DNA from: Holacanthus passer
Taxonomy: Eukaryota; Chordata; Actinopteri; Pomacanthidae
Direction: 5' to 3'
NCBI GenBank assembly: GCA_025331565.1
Contig: JAFREQ010000003.1
Location: 12,455,001-12,519,000 of the forward strand
DNA: 64,000 nt
The notes under the pieces were generated by a model. The model had not been told where the DNA came from, ran no database searches, and saw nothing but the letters and a program-made list of their open reading frames with translations. Below, one piece after another: positions 25,629-37,100 of the stretch. Position numbers and translations under genes: made by a program. Position 1 is the first letter of the stretch, and the number at the start of each line of letters is the position of its first letter.

Positions 25629-25897
25629 GACAGCGCATGCGCGTCTCAAATTCAGTTTGAACCGGGAACAGTGATCACTTAGGAGGAGCAGCGGTGTTCA
25701 ACCAACAACAAACCTGTGTGTATGTTATCTTAAACAAGCCGTCGTTTTAGATTTACGGCTGATATAATGAACACGGCCGGTGGTGTGTGAGTCAGGAGGC
25801 ACTTGTTTCGTTAATACGCTGAAAGCGTCTGTTATAGTTGACGTTAGCTGTTAGTTTTAACGTTAGCTCTCATTAATGAACTCACCGTTTAGAGCAG
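25629..25897 (+). promoter_or_regulatory. ska1: SKA1 promoter and probable non-coding exon 1
   Basis: A perfect GCGCATGCGC palindrome (25,633-25,642) fits the NRF1 site. TTTGAA at 25,656-25,661 fits the CHR element that restricts transcription of mitotic genes through DREAM/MuvB, as expected for SKA1. No TATA box is seen. Downstream, AGAGCAG|GTAAAT at 25,897/25,898 is a good splice donor that could join a non-coding first exon to the acceptor at 26,492/26,493. The transcription start is inferred, not seen. Confidence 0.5.
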
Positions 25898-26396
25898 GTA
25901 AATACAGAAGTGGAGACTAGCATAAGTAGACACAAACATGTACTTCTGTTCAAGATATCTTATAATGTCGTTTTATCTTTTATCTTTAGCTTTTGTTTAA
26001 ACATTTGTTCTTGACATAACAACACAAAAAGTGTCATTTCACTGTTTATGTCTCATCCAGATTGGAACAGGTCTGATTGAAAAAAACACAACTCTTAGAT
26101 GTAAAATCTGGGCAACATTAACCCAGAGAAGCTTTAGACTGTTTAAAACACAGTTCAGATCTGGTTCAGGTTTGACAGCTCTTAAGTGGAGTGGTTTTTG
26201 ATGGAGACCTGGTCTGATGTGGTCTGGTTGGAAAAAGCAGTAAAATTTTGTGTTTTCATTAATAGAAGAGAAACTGAAGTTGTGTTTAAAACAGTTCATT
26301 TTGATTTTATAAAATTTTGTATTTTACCTTTTGTGTTGTGTTACTGTATAATTACTTATGTCAAAGTTCTTCCCATCTATTAGTTTTATGCATGAA

Positions 26397-26452
26397 AAAT
26401 AAGATAATTCTTCATTGATCCCCCAGAGGGGAAATTCGGGATACCAAATTCG
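26397..26452 (-). repeat. LINE 3' tail fragment in SKA1 intron 1
   Basis: On the minus strand it reads GAATTTCCCCTCTGGGGGATCAATGAAGAA, the stereotyped 3' terminus of several fish non-LTR retrotransposons. It lies about 40 bases before the exon carrying the start codon. Confidence 0.5.
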
Positions 26453-26496
26453 GGATTATGTTTATAATGAACTGAATGTGTTCCTCTTCCAGGAAA

Positions 26497-29026
26497 ATGA
26501 GTGAGCTGGAGGATGTCACCCACCACATTCATGACAGGATAACATCTTTACAACGCATGCTGGATCTGTCAGTTGTTGGTATGACACAGTGATTTATATG
26601 CTGAGGACATTGCCTTTTATTCTGTTTTTATTATTATGTAAAGCTAAAGTAGTCTGTCATTGTGTTCTTATTTCCCTCTCCACATTTAGCATTGCCTCAA
26701 AATAAGATTAGGAAACTTGGACAAGAACTCTTTGCACTTGAGAGACTCCTGGAGGAGTTTGAAAAATGTGTTGACCAACAGAAAGAGCAACTGAAGCATC
26801 TGAAGGTAAAGTGGAGGCCTTGTCATCTGTGCAGCAAATACTAGTGTAAAATTAGCACTTTTTGCAGCTGTTATTATAAACATGTAAACTTGATTTGTCA
26901 GTTCTCTGTGGTGGACAAACTCTGTAATGGAGACACATTCACTAAATGACTTTAAACATACTTAATGATGAAGCATGGTGTTTTAGGAACTTGAAAAGTC
27001 ATTCCAGAAGGACTTGGAGGATGTCCAGCACATGAAGGACAACATACCTGCACACATGCCCAGGAAGAAAAGCCAAGCAAAGTGAGGACACATATATTAA
27101 ACTGTGTTTGCTTGATAGCTCCTAAAATTGTGTACTTGCAGTAACTAGGGCAGTCAGTACAAAATACATCATTTGTATCTAGTTATTAATCTAATGTAGT
27201 TAGAACTCTAATCAAATTATAAATATAATAGTGCTGAATACTGCAGGGATTAGTCTGTTGAGGTGACTAGGTGACTTTTTTCTAATTGTCATTTTTTTTT
27301 TATACTACCAGTTTTTCTAATGCAAGACTTTGCTGCTTTTTCAAAACAAGGAAGAGAAAGAAAATACCATGCCAATAGAAAATCACCTTCAGTTCTGAAT
27401 GACTGATGTCTCCTGTTTAATGTTCACTCATCTCTCAGTGGAAGTGAACCTGTTCTGAACCAGAGTGAAACAGCGGACGTTCAGCCTGCCCAGCCAGAAA
27501 ATGTCAAAAAGGCCAACAAGAGCTTCATCAGAGAGATGGATTTTATCACGATGCCAGAGTTTGAGAGCATCCCTCAGTAAGTATTATCCCTCTAATATCC
27601 AACATGATATTATATAATGATTGATAGTGTTCATGATGTTTTCAGGACATACTGTTACAGTCCAGAAACAATTTACTACATATTAACTTATGAGGTATAA
27701 CAAGGGGACAAGTGACCAGAGTTTTATGAACAGTACAAAGAAAACCACAATATATTATCAGCCCCAGGAATTAAACATATCTGATATTATTTGTAAGAGC
27801 TTGGATTTTTTTTTTAAATTCCTGCAGTTATTACTCAAAAGATGTTCAAATCAAAAGACTCTCACAGCTTATATGTCCAACCAGTTTGTCCACAAAATTA
27901 TTTTGGGCTCTGTCTAAAGACAGAAACTAGGGTACTGGATGATCATAATCATTAAAAATAAAAATAAATCAATGATGTTAATAATTGTACTTTGAGTTTT
28001 AAAAGCCCTCTTTTTCAAATGTGCATGGATGTCTGTGGACAAACTGTGAAGTTTGGCCTGAGGGTGTCTGGCTGTACTGTGGCCAGTTTATGTTTCATCA
28101 TACCCTAACTCACTTTAATGTCATGACTGTCACTATGCTTATTTAGCATGTGGTCTTGCATATATTGGTTAAGAATTTTACTTTTATGATTATGATGATA
28201 TGAATTTTGACCATACCCTCTAGCATTACATGTAGTTATAGCACGTTGAATAGGAGGGGGGTTTGATTGCCAAGAGATTTTTTTGTGTGTTTGTGGGTGT
28301 GTGTCCATTTAGCTTTATGTTGTTTTGTCACTCAGGTACATGAAAGGACGTGCATCGTATGACCAAATTAATGCTGCAGTGCAGAGTATCAACACAGCTG
28401 TAACAGCTAAGTACAAGATTCTCCATCAGTCAGTGAAAACTCTCAACAATCACGCACGCAAGCTGCACCAGCGCTTTAAGGACCAGGAAACCAAAGATAC
28501 AAAAGGTACTGACAGTAAAACGTCACATATCAGCTCACACTGTTGGTGAATGGTGTACATCAGAGATGATGATTTGGATTATGCATCTCATTTAGTTGGA
28601 CAATTTGATAACACACTGCATATATGTTGTCTGATCAGTGCTCTAACCAAAACCAAAAAATTCTCTTTTAGAAAAAGTCTCAGTAAGACTGAATCATCAT
28701 TGATCTGTTCTAAGAATTAGGATGAGTTCTCTGGATAACTTGACTAAAGCCCTGAACACCTTCGAATCTGGAACATGGACATAAAATGATGTAAAAGGAA
28801 AGACCCGTTTCATGTTTAACTTGGTTTCCTGGGGAAAAAAAAAGCTGCCCTCACTGTTGTGTTCAAATGTCTTTCAGGTCAATATTTTGTGGTCGAGGAT
28901 GACATTCGTGAATTTACTCAGATGAAGGTGGACAAACGATTTCAGGGGATTTTGAACATGCTGCGACACTGCCAACGCCTACGGGAGCTTCGAGGAGGAG
29001 GGCTCACTCGCTATATGTTGTTGTAA
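26497..29026 (+). CDS. ska1: SKA1, spindle and kinetochore-associated complex subunit 1
   Basis: Coding exons are 26497-26578, 26690-26805, 26987-27081, 27439-27576, 28336-28505 and 28878-29026; all introns are GT/AG and phases agree, giving 249 aa (human 255). With SKA2 and SKA3, SKA1 forms the outer-kinetochore complex that holds chromosomes on microtubule ends and brings in PP1. Residues 1-90 are Leu/Glu/Lys-rich and suit the coiled coil that binds SKA2/SKA3. A divergent linker follows (about 90-135). Residues about 140-249 form the winged-helix microtubule-binding domain, with YMKGRASYDQIN at 145, KYKILHQ and ETKDTKG, and the terminal RGGGLTRY. With an offset of six, human microtubule-binding Arg155, Arg236 and Arg245 correspond to Arg149, Arg230 and Arg239 here; human Arg239 is Gln233. 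The start is the first ATG after the acceptor. Identification is very secure; the linker exon borders are slightly less so. Confidence 0.95.
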
Positions 29027-29164
29027 ATGAACAAGACTCAATCAGGCTGATTCCGCTCTCTGTTTTTGTTTCTTTTGTTTGTATATATGCATATTTCTTG
29101 GTTAGGTGTGGTTATAGTAGTACAAGGCTTTTTACAGACTGCATATGTGGAAGCTTTGAAATTG

Positions 29165-29345
29165 TGTACTAGGGCTGCAACTGACAATTATTTTGACTAT
29201 CAATTAATGTGCCAATTATTTTCACAATTCACATTTAGTCTATAAAATGTCAAGAACAACTGTCTCTTGACGGTTTGAATATTTGGCAATTAATTGAATA
29301 TTTGACAATTAATTTTCTTTTCATCGACTAATAGATTATGCACGC
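29165..29345 (+). mobile_element. hAT-type MITE remnant downstream of SKA1
   Basis: It opens with TAGGGCTGCAACTGACAATTATTTTGA and ends with ATTTTCTTTTCATCGACTAATAGATTA, matching the two ends of an abundant fish MITE whose ends read TAGGGCTGCAAC. The middle is deleted compared with the usual element. Confidence 0.6.
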
Positions 29346-29384
29346 TTTACAGATTTACCCATGGATATGCTTTTGTTTGTATGT

Positions 29385-29805
29385 ACAACCCTGATTCCAA
29401 AACATTTAGGGCACTGTGCAGAACATAAATAAAACATTTGTTTGTGATAATTTGCTAACCTTTTTTCGACTTATACTCAATTGAAAACAGTCCAAAGACA
29501 ATATATTTATGTTAGACTTCATCAACTTCTTTGATTTTTGTAAATATCTGCTTATTCTGAATTTGATGGCAGCAACATGTTTCAAACAAGTTGGGACAGG
29601 AGCAGCAAAAGACTGAAAGTTGTGGACCGATCCAAAAACACCTGTTTGGATCATTCCACAGGTAAACAGGTTCATTGGTAACAGGTGATAGTACCATGAT
29701 TGGGTATGAAAGGTTCATCCTGGAAAGGCTCAGTCATTCACAAGCAAGGATGGAGAGAGGTTCGACACTTTGTCAAACACATGACTGTATGAAGGATATT
29801 ACTAC
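29385..29805 (+). mobile_element. transposon-like repeat, copy 2
   Basis: It begins with ACCCTGATTCCAAAACATTTAGGG...CTGTGCAGAACATAAATAAAA, a terminal sequence I recall from a widespread fish DNA-transposon family. It continues through the blocks shared with the inverted copy at 21.6-21.9 kb. No coding capacity. Confidence 0.6.
29428..29433 (+). terminator. ska1: first AATAAA after the SKA1 stop codon
   Basis: No AATAAA or ATTAAA is seen between the stop at 29,026 and this hexamer, which lies inside transposon copy 2. It is therefore a candidate SKA1 polyadenylation signal. A variant signal upstream (for example TATAAA near 29,241) could be used instead. Confidence 0.3.
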
Positions 29806-29864
29806 ATGGGCTCTGGAAACTTAAGTAAACACACACAAGAAATCAGGTTTTTAATTTTTTTCCT

Positions 29865-30380
29865 TTTACTTTGAAAGGGTCAACAACAATTCTTTGAATT
29901 TTGGTATAGGCTATTGGCCACTCAAGTTGAGTTTTATGCACTTTTATCTGTTGCTATGCCTGAATATGATGATGTTCTGATTGTTGGCAATTTTTATCGA
30001 CATGTATCCTGCCCTGAAAATCCCCTAATTTCTGAATTTTTAAGTGTGTGATAGATTCTTTTAATCTTGTTTGGGCTCTAACTGAAGCTACAGACAATAA
30101 TGGTGGTAACCAACGTCCTGGTTTTATCCTCAGGCTGTTTATTGAATAATACTCACTAAATTTTGTTCAATAAACACCTCAGCTATTTTACATCCTTTTA
30201 TTTCACATGTGTAAATATTCTAGATAATATTTCTCCAGTTAAGAAGTCTAAAATGTCTTTGCTTCATACAGCTAGCTACCATCCCAACCATACATTCAAA
30301 GGCATAGTAAAATCCCACATCATCATATCAGATCAACCAACTGTCTCTCTGTGGAGAGACTGTCAGCTGACAGCATCATA
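29865..30380 (+). pseudogene. LINE apurinic-endonuclease fragment
   Basis: Around 29,950-30,060 a frame reads YDDVLIVGNFYRHV and then PENPLISEFLSV, a degraded form of the VGDFNIHV...FLNLIDSFNLVQ block of CR1/L2-type LINE endonucleases. A shifted frame continues with DSFNLVWALTEATD. Stops interrupt it, so it is a dead 5' portion without its polymerase. Confidence 0.55.
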
Positions 30381-30439
30381 AAAGCAATAGCACCATGGAG
30401 GACTAAAGGATAAAAGCCAGTGGTGAGACACAGTTGTCC

Positions 30440-30745
30440 CAAGAAGTTCCTATTTAGTCCACACGGGGGAGTAGGCGCTCCGATTATGGGGAGGGTCACT
30501 CTTCAAAGTCAGAACCTACTTCACTATATTGTATTCTGTGGGTTGCTGTATGTGGGAGAGACAGAGAAGATGCTGCTAATGAGGCTTAAGCAGCATGTCT
30601 ATAACACTGGGGAGGGCAGACTGACCCCCCCACTGGTCCAGCATTTCCAGTTCAGTGTTTTTCCATCATGGGCCTGCAGATGTGTGCCAAGTGGACAGGA
30701 GGCCAGTAAAAGAGACCAGAGAGGTTATGGATACAGCTAAATACT
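30440..30745 (+). pseudogene. GIY-YIG-type endonuclease fragment of a retroelement
   Basis: The open frame from 30,420 contains a CGLLYVGETEKMLLMRLKQH block, then PLVQHFQF. This resembles the CxCGLLYVGKTxRxLxxRxxEH and VAxHF blocks of GIY-YIG domains carried by Penelope-like elements in fish. The frame is only 106 codons with no polymerase attached, so it is taken as a relic. The class assignment is from memory. Confidence 0.45.
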
Positions 30746-33700
30746 AAATTCCCTGTAGGACTATTCAACATAGAATGGTATGGAAGCTTTGAATAATGTG
30801 ATAATTGATGCCTGTTGAGAAAAATAAAAGCTCAATATGACCGTAGTGTATAATTGTATGTGTAAGAGATATGAAACACATTCTCACTTCATCAGAAACT
30901 CTGAACCGCTGGGTGAGCGTCGACCCCTTCACCTTCTGCCCTCAGGCCCACTGGGTCCTATTTGTAGACTGTGAAACATGGTAGAAGGGATACTGGAATA
31001 TAAAACATTATCCTTGCTTTTCTATTTGTCTGTGGTCTAATATAAAATGTTGACCAAACTGATAGCACTTGGGCCAACAGCTCTCCGACTCTCCTGATCT
31101 GTGTGTGGAGACATAAATCCTTGAATATCTTTCTCAGGCATGTAAAGATTGAGCACTTTGTATGTGTGTGTGAGATATATCCTTTAATATTAATATTATG
31201 GGAATATTTTTTATACTTTATCTGTATATGTATGAATCTTAGCAGTAACCTAACCCCTCACCTATAAGGGCTACGTTGTATTCCCAGACTGCATTGTTCA
31301 GTTATGGTTAGTAGTTGCAGGATGAATTTAACAGTTTTGTACACATACACCAAGACACATTTTTACTACAGATGGACCGTGTGGGAAGTGGCAATATTAT
31401 GCAGACCCCTGTTGCCAGTGCACTGGACCCACAACTGTGGCAACTTAAGGACCATCTCTTCTAACCTAACCTATTCCTGGCGACTCAGGGTGGCCTTAAA
31501 ATGCACTTACACGTTTTGAAAAAAAAATCAATATTTTGTCAGTTCCTGCTTTGCATTTATGTTAAGCATGTTGTAAACAGTTTCATAGAAAAATGCAATG
31601 TAAAAATGCTTCATTCTTACTATCAGGTCATAGCCTGCACATCAAACATGAACAATGTCAAGGCTGAAAATTTACAACACATAATAAATAAATGGGGAAA
31701 AAAAAACATTTCATTTTGTGTCCTCCACACTTTTATTTTTATAGTTTGTGGCTTGAGAGGTTTTTTAGCCTATGTTTCATAGAACTGTAAGGATCCAGAA
31801 ATGATTAAAAGGTGAACTAAAATGAACATTCCTAAAAATTCCTTCTATTAAAGCCTGGTCTATATATACATATCACGTATAGAGTATTGCCAGTTTATAG
31901 TATCATTGCTCTCGGGAAGGCAAAACATATGCACTAAAAGATGTTGATTTTGTATTACCAAACTTTGTTTCTCATGTAAGTGCAGAAAAAATGCAGAACT
32001 TGATCTTTTCTAATCAGATAAAAGCCACTTTGTCATCACATTTGCGGATGTGGTATTCTGTTTTACTGCGGCGCTCGGATCAAAGTGTCTTCATACCTGT
32101 CAACCCAGAACCATAACGGCAGAAAGGTGAAGGAAAAGTCGCACACACATAAAACAATCCCTTCTATAATATGGAGGTCAGCCATATAACTGTAATCTAA
32201 ACTTATAACACACAGTAGAAATTTTGATGTTACAGCTTTCTATGGGATGGTCCTCTCTTCTCAGCTGCTATACCATGAATAAACTATCTTCTAGGTTTCA
32301 GTTCTCTCACTTAACTGTGTTGTATAATGTTCATCTTCACAGCAACACTCACTCTATTATGAAAGTATTGACTTAAACTCTTGGGCCACTTGCTCTTAAT
32401 CTGTGGTTTGAAAGTGGATGCAGCAAATATTGATCTAGAATAATTTTCCATTTCTCATTTCTGTTTATACACTGTCAGTGCAGTAAATAGTAAATACTAA
32501 ATGTAATGTGTGTAAATTGCAGCAAACTTGAACAACAACTGAAGATTTGTCTGAGTGCCAGTCAGAAACATCAGAACCAAAGTGCATATGTCAACGATAT
32601 AAATGAAGTCCTGAGTTGCTGAGATGAGCAGATACAGTGTCAACAAATGAGACAGACTGTGTCACAGAGTGAGTTTGTATTATGTATAATTTGTGGGCAA
32701 AGTCACACACCCCTCAAACTCCTCATAATGTGTTGAGTAAAGGTTCTTCATAATAACATATATGGTGTGGTTTACACCTTTTTTAGATGAATGTGCAAAT
32801 GAAGGGACCTCTGTCTACCATAGCAAGCATACCAGCTAAATTATGGGTGATTTGATGTTTTTAATGGATTCTTGGTTCACAGTGCATTTGCCTGTGCTAT
32901 TAGAACTGATATTTCCGACATCATTTAAAAGCACCCAAATCAGCCAATGAGCGTGTAGCATGGAGGGGGCTGGACCCAGGGACGGATTATAATAATTTTA
33001 TGAAACCAAACTAGTTCATCACAATCGGCCTGTCTGACTTTATTTATCTCCACTGACAGCTGTGTGGCCAGTTTTATATGAGTACATGTGTGTTTAAATA
33101 TGAGCCTAACTGCGATGTTAGTGCAGCTAAAGGCAGATCCACAGTGACACAGTGGGAGGAAACCTTCCGCTACTTTTCTTATAGATGAATCTCTGAAAAT
33201 GATCGTGTTTGTTGTCACTGTGTTGCTGTGTGTTGATCAGTGCTGCCGGATATTAGCTCGTTATAACATGTCGATTGTTTACATTTGTGCAATTGTACAC
33301 ATTTACCCAGAGTTCACCGGGAGAACAGCTGCGTCAAGCTGGCGGAAACACGGAAAATGCAATATTCTGCTTTCAAAATAAAAGTATGACAATGTACAAC
33401 GTCTTCATTGTATGCTACTTTATACTTCTACTTCACTAGATTTCAGTTTGAAATATTACTTATACCTGTGCTGCCTATTAGAAATGTACATAAAACAAAT
33501 GTGATCAGCTTATAAAACATTAACAATTAAGGCATGAATAATAACAATAGACTGCAAGAGTAAAACAATATCATACGAATGCAGAAATAATTTACCACAG
33601 GCCATTATGTATGATTAATATTTTGGACATATTTGTGTACTTTTAGTCAAATCTTGATATTCAATCTGGTAAAGCAGCAAGTGTTTTTTTTTTTAGTTTC

Positions 33701-33780
33701 TTTAAGTTAACAGAACTTTTATTCATTTTACAGTGAAGTATCAGTATTTTTGGTTAAGGTACATATTCAATTACAGGTGT
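30746..33780. other. SKA1-URI1 intergenic stretch
   Basis: No coding exon, RNA gene or recognised element is seen. All open frames are under 95 codons and lack domains. Confidence 0.4.
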
Positions 33781-34150
33781 AACAAGGAGATTTATTATTT
33801 TGAAAGCTCTGCCCGGAAGTTACTTTATTATTCCGGGTGCGTTGACGCTGGACCGAGGTGCATGTCGCAGCCAGAGTGAGCAGGAATATTTGCAGATTTC
33901 AGGGGGAATATTGACACCGTGGATGTTTTCGGAAGCCATGCAGAAATCTTGAAATGAGCGTGTGAGATGGTATCACTTCCGAAAGTGAGGATAACTACCA
34001 CTGCCCCATTGATGAATACGAGCAGAGCGGGTCTGAGGAGGAGCTGCTGCTGCATTCATAAACACTTCTTTAGGACTCACAACAACCCCTGAGCTTTGTT
34101 TTGGGAGTCGCACAAACGCCACATATTCCTGTTGTGCACGTGGCTTGACA
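33781..34150 (+). promoter_or_regulatory. uri1: URI1 promoter and 5' untranslated region
   Basis: A CCGGAAGT site (33,813-33,820) fits ETS/GABP binding, common in TATA-less housekeeping promoters, and a second GGAA-type site in reverse lies at about 33,831. The following 300 bases are GC-richer than the surroundings and contain several CpGs and a very short upstream open frame (ATG near 33,939). The start site and extent are inferred. Confidence 0.45.
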
Positions 34151-37100
34151 ATGGCTGAAAAGGGTAAAATGAATATAGAGCATCTGGGCGGATTTGTCCG
34201 GCTCCGAGAGGAACACGAGAAGGTAACTGACACGAAGCATTTTGGTGGCTAGTAACTGACGACTAGCGTTAGCCAAAGCACAGGCAGCTGGTGGCCATGT
34301 GGTGGACCAGCAGTGGACCACGACTGGACCCACTGAACAGCTTCTTACATTACATATACACCTTTGTTCACTGGTTGTACAAACACATATGTCACAGTAG
34401 CAAGTTGTGATTCAGTGTTTTGCCATTTTCCAGAAGCTTCCTTCTTCGCAGCCACTCACATGTTCGTGAGAAGTAAATGTTGTCTGTGGTTGTGTTTAGT
34501 TTCGTTTCTTCAGAACTTCTGAGCTCATTCAGCTGGTTTGACTTGTTTGTTGTCCTCCTGACTTTGGCAAACGACTCTTTTTTTATGTTAACTGAAGGAC
34601 AGCTAGCTAAAGAAGGTGACTTAGCTAGCATGCTAACTTTTCCACGTAAACGCCCCCCCCCCTCTCAAACCACAACTCCTCAGCCAGGAAGTCCCAGATG
34701 AGACAACATATGATCTGTTTCACTTTTTTTTATCACTATAAAGTTTACAATGAGAAAGTTGAAATTGTATTTACAATAGGCTTTCTTCCAGTCCACCCCC
34801 CTACTGTCCAATAGACACAGTATTTGATTGCATTTCATTGAAATTATATTAGCATTGCAAAGTTTGTTGCAATCTTCATGCAAACTGCAGGCTTTATGGA
34901 AACTGTTGGATTACATGAACTGTATGTACCATCATATATCACAGTGAATAGCTGTTTGTGCAAATGTCTTGATCATTTGATGTTCTGTTGACAGCTGTGT
35001 TTGTCTTCCTCTCCTGCTTCCTTGATCTGGTTGGGTGTTTTCTCTGTTTCCTTGTGTGTGATGATCCTTTAACTCACGAACAAAACAAGACAATTTGTGT
35101 GTTTGCATCATAGGCATCGGAGAATGCTTGTGATTTGAGAGTTTGGTTGTGGCAGTAGTCACAAGTCCTTTACTCTATTAAATCGGCAACACAAGACTGT
35201 GTAAGTTGCTTAGATTTTCAATGTGATTCATTTTGAAATGCTTTCTCCTAAAAACAGGTGGTGAAAGACTGTGAAAGTCGGATTCAACACTGGTAAGCAT
35301 TAAGAAAGTCCCATGCACTACAACAGTGATTGCATTCTTCAGTTTGGCCACTATCAAAAATCTTGATGTCACACAAAGCAGCTGGTCAATACAGGTTCTG
35401 ATATGATTCTACTTTGGAAATACAGAAAACGTGTATATTTGTGATGAGAAGCAAACTCAGTATTGATCTTTGAATTTACTTATTAAATGCTGAACTCCTA
35501 TTCTTCACAACTCTTTCTAACTTTTGTCAAGTCACAGCCATGATTTGTATGGCTCTGCAATTGCTTGTCTGAGTGATCCACTTCTATGAATACAACCAAT
35601 TTGGAAATTAAATTGATATTCATCATTATCCACTCTTACGCTGAGACACAATTGGTATGTTAGAACTGCATTATTTATTTCACAATGATATCCACCAAGA
35701 GTTTCCACAATTTTGATCCACAATTAATCAATTCTGTGCAATATTGGTGCTTTGCTTTTAGAGTGCCGACTCTGGTCAAAATCAACAAATTAGAAACTCC
35801 CTGACCAATCAGAGGCATTTGTTTCAAGAATGTCATAATTAGTCCGTTTATTCCTGATTCCCAGATACAGTCGCAAGAATGAACATTTTCAGTACACAGG
35901 CAACCTTAAAGGCCCTGCACACACTGGTTTCCAGATATCCTGTTTGATTGTCTAATGAACTGCCAGCTGGGCCAATCTTCCACCTTTGTGGACAATAAAG
36001 TTGTTTCCATTCTGTTCCACTCCAAAAGACCTCTGCTCAGATTAAAGTTGGTGCAGAGCTATGGTGGTAAGCCCAGTGTACCAAAAGGCCTTTTTTCCAA
36101 GGGCAGATATTTTGACTTTTAACAACAGGAAAAGCACCAGTGCTACAAATAACATCAACAGTGGCTCAGTTCCATTCAAGTCTATCGGTAGGTCATGACT
36201 GTGAGCCAGCATGAATGATACCAGGACCCTGAAACTGAAGCAGCTCAATGGAATCAGCCATCATTCATTTTATGATTTACATCTGTGTGCTTCCTACTGT
36301 GACATGGCGGTGTGTCTTCCTTGAAAAATGGGCTGAATTATAAGGGTGTTAGCTATCCCTGCCAAACAGATGCAACAAAACTAAAAGGAGAGCAAGTAAG
36401 TGAGATGTCAATCAAGCACAGTGTACACAGACCCACACAGTGCTAATGACAGTGCTAATCAGGTATATAGAGTGTAAATACCTGTGCTCCATGACTGTAC
36501 AGCAGCTATACTATAGTGTAACTTCATTACATTACATTAACTGAGTTTGAGATTGTTTTACTTAACATTGAGAGAAATCTTGATGTTGAGTAGAACAGTC
36601 ATAAGTGTCAATGTAATCAAAAACAAGCAGCCCTTGTGTCAGCATTGAAAGGCCCCACCCAATTATAAAAAGAAGTGATTTCACTTGTTTGTCTGATCAG
36701 AGCTCTTCTCAGGACCATGTGGACGTGTACTAACTTGACATCTCTCTGACTCTCCTGTTAGTTTTGGCATGGGACAAATGGCACTTATATAAATCGTAGT
36801 CCAATTACCTCACCTAATTCCCAACACACTTCCCGCCACCTTTAATGAAACAGAGAACTAATTGGCAGAATAACTGAAAACACTATGTGGGTGTGCAAGG
36901 CCCTTAATGCAAATAAATTAAATGACTTCAAAAAACAGCAACTAAACACAGTGAAATTGTTCTCACCAGTCTGTGAAATTGAGTGTTGTGAGGCCAGATT
37001 ATTGTAATGTAGGTCATTGAACTCTGCACCTGTTGGACAATGCAACTACAGTACCTGTAACTACAGGCAGAGCACCCTTGATCAAAACAAGTGGTAGAAA

